Of a stretch of DNA of 6,660 nt, positions 5,704 through 6,660 are shown piece by piece (the first letter of the stretch is position 1; each line of letters opens with the position of its first letter). Source of the DNA: Sva-07 sp041685755 (GTDB lineage: Bacteria; Actinomycetota; Acidimicrobiia; Acidimicrobiales; Ilumatobacteraceae). A model generated the notes under the pieces. That model was given only the letters and a program-made list of their open reading frames with translations. It was not told the DNA's origin and ran no database searches. The translations under genes were made by a program, and so were the position numbers. The stretch spans positions 1-6,660 of the forward strand of contig JAWLFC010000136.1 in the NCBI GenBank assembly GCA_041685755.1, read 5' to 3'.

Positions 5704-6660
5704 TCAGCGGGTCGTCCGGTACTCGTCGCGGTCGGGCTCGGGCAGGTCGACCCGGTCGTCGTCGTCGGGGACCGGCAGCCCCTGCTTGGGCCGGACCTCG
5801 TCGTCGGTGTCGTCGTCGCCCGAGGCGGCGGCGATCGCCGCGACCGTGCCGAGCAGGCCGGAGAAGTCGGCGGGGATCACGAGCTTCGTCGCCCTGCCGT
5901 CACCGATGCGCTCGAGCGCCTGCAGGTACTCGACGGTCAGCACCGCCTTGTCGGCCTGGGCCTCCTTGATACCGCTGAGTCGAGCGTGGGCGGCATTGCC
6001 CTCGCCCTGTCCGACGAACTCCAGGCGGAGCTTCTCGGCCTTCGCCCGCAGCTCGATCGCCTGCGCCTGACCCTCGGCGTCGAGGATCGCCGCCTGCTTG
6101 CGGCCCTGGGCCGACAGGACCGCTGCCTGCTGTTCACCGTCGGCCCGGGCAATCGCCGCCTCCTGGTAGCCCTTCGCCTCGGTGACGGTGGCGCGGCGGT
6201 CGCGCTCGGCGCGCATCTGGGCGTGCATCGCCGAGACGATGTCCGGCGGCGGGTCGATGCGCTGGATCTCGACGCGCACGACCTGGACGCCCCACTTGTC
6301 GGTGGCGTCGTCGAGGACGTCACGTAGCTGCGTGTTGATGGTGTCGCGCGACGTCAGGGCCCGGTCGAGCTCCAGGTCGCCGATCAGGTTTCGCAGGTTG
6401 GTCTGGGCGAGCTTCGTGATCGCCGTGAAGAAGTCGGCGACGTTGTAGACGAGGCGCTGCGGGTCGGTGGCCTCGTAGTAGACGACGGCGTCGACGGACA
6501 CGACCACGTTGTCCTCGGTGATGACCTCCTGCGGCGGCACGTCGACGACCTGCTCACGCATGTCGATCAACTGCATCGTCTCGATGAACGGCAAGATGAG
6601 GTTGAGGCCGGGTTCGCGGGTGGACTTGTACTTGCCGAGTCGTTCGACGAGGCCCCGTTG
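5704..6660 (-). CDS. SPFH/Band-7 (stomatin/QmcA-like) protein, 5' end missing
   Basis: 318 codons are visible before the stop at 5706-5704. The frame is open to the right edge, where it reads QRGLVERLGKYKSTREPGLN, the classic SPFH entry, so the N-terminal membrane anchor lies just outside. Counting from the edge, the SPFH domain covers about residues 1-150 (REQVVDVPPQEVITEDNV, TNLRNLIGDLELDRALTSRD, WGVQVVRVEIQRIDPP). A helical region of Ala/Glu-rich units with 11-residue spacing (QEAAIARADGE, QQAAVLSAQGR, KQAAILDAEGQ) follows at about 166-209. After VIPADFSGLLGTVAAIAAA comes a highly acidic C-terminal tail (about 281-318). Members assemble into large membrane rings that organise membrane domains and proteases. 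Internal start-like codons such as the TTG at 6594 lie inside the conserved domain and are not starts. It is paired with the downstream DUF2510 gene; any upstream NfeD partner would be outside the window. It resembles QmcA/paraslipin more than HflK/HflC, but the missing end limits that. Confidence 0.93.
   Translation of the reverse strand, partial: QRGLVERLGKYKSTREPGLNLILPFIETMQLIDMREQVVDVPPQEVITEDNVVVSVDAVVYYEATDPQRLVYNVADFFTAITKLAQTNLRNLIGDLELDRALTSRDTINTQLRDVLDDATDKWGVQVVRVEIQRIDPPPDIVSAMHAQMRAERDRRATVTEAKGYQEAAIARADGEQQAAVLSAQGRKQAAILDAEGQAQAIELRAKAEKLRLEFVGQGEGNAAHARLSGIKEAQADKAVLTVEYLQALERIGDGRATKLVIPADFSGLLGTVAAIAAASGDDDTDDEVRPKQGLPVPDDDDRVDLPEPDRDEYRTTR

Noticed and set aside
5539..6327. 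262-codon plus-strand open frame opposite the SPFH gene
   Set aside because: Antisense shadow; the minus strand carries the conserved SPFH motifs.
6592..6594. TTG as the start of the SPFH gene
   Set aside because: Conserved SPFH residues (VERLGKY, PGLN) continue upstream in the same frame to the window edge, so this is an internal leucine codon.

Overview
The window is very GC-rich, with most codons ending in G or C. It looks like chromosomal DNA of a high-GC actinobacterium. The Thr/Glu/Ala-rich lipoprotein linker, the DUF2510 domain and the style of the GH2 enzyme fit Actinomycetota, possibly Acidimicrobiia; this placement is inference, because no rRNA or marker gene lies in the window. 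I see no CRISPR array, tRNA, phage gene or transposase.

Left to right: the 5' part of a minus-strand gene for an N-terminal zinc-ribbon protein runs off the left edge (1-260). It diverges across 58 bp from a plus-strand series: gluQ (glutamyl-queuosine tRNA(Asp) synthetase, 319-1242), an L,D-transpeptidase lipoprotein gene (1263-2189, or from a GTG at 1239 that overlaps the gluQ stop), and a large GH2 beta-galactosidase gene (2257-5211). Convergent to these is a minus-strand pair: a membrane-anchored DUF2510 protein (5147-5701), and upstream of it an SPFH/Band-7 (QmcA/stomatin-like) protein that runs off the right edge (5704-6660). The pair is joined by a TGA-CC-ATG junction. The 3' ends of lacZ and the DUF2510 gene overlap antisense by 65 bp.

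Functionally the genes are mostly housekeeping or envelope: tRNA modification, peptidoglycan 3-3 cross-linking, beta-galactoside hydrolysis and membrane-domain organisation. Only the SPFH-DUF2510 pair looks like a dedicated functional unit. The gluQ-ldt-lacZ series is probably co-transcribed but has no evident shared pathway.

The most unusual structure is a 53-bp nested palindrome (4391-4443), relatively AT-rich, inside the lacZ reading frame at the border between domain 4 and domain 5. It is read through in frame, the N-terminal edge of domain 5 around it fits the family poorly, and a patch of G-ending codons follows at once. It resembles a small dispersed palindromic element that landed in a protein-coding gene. 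Whether it is repeated elsewhere in the genome cannot be seen from this window.
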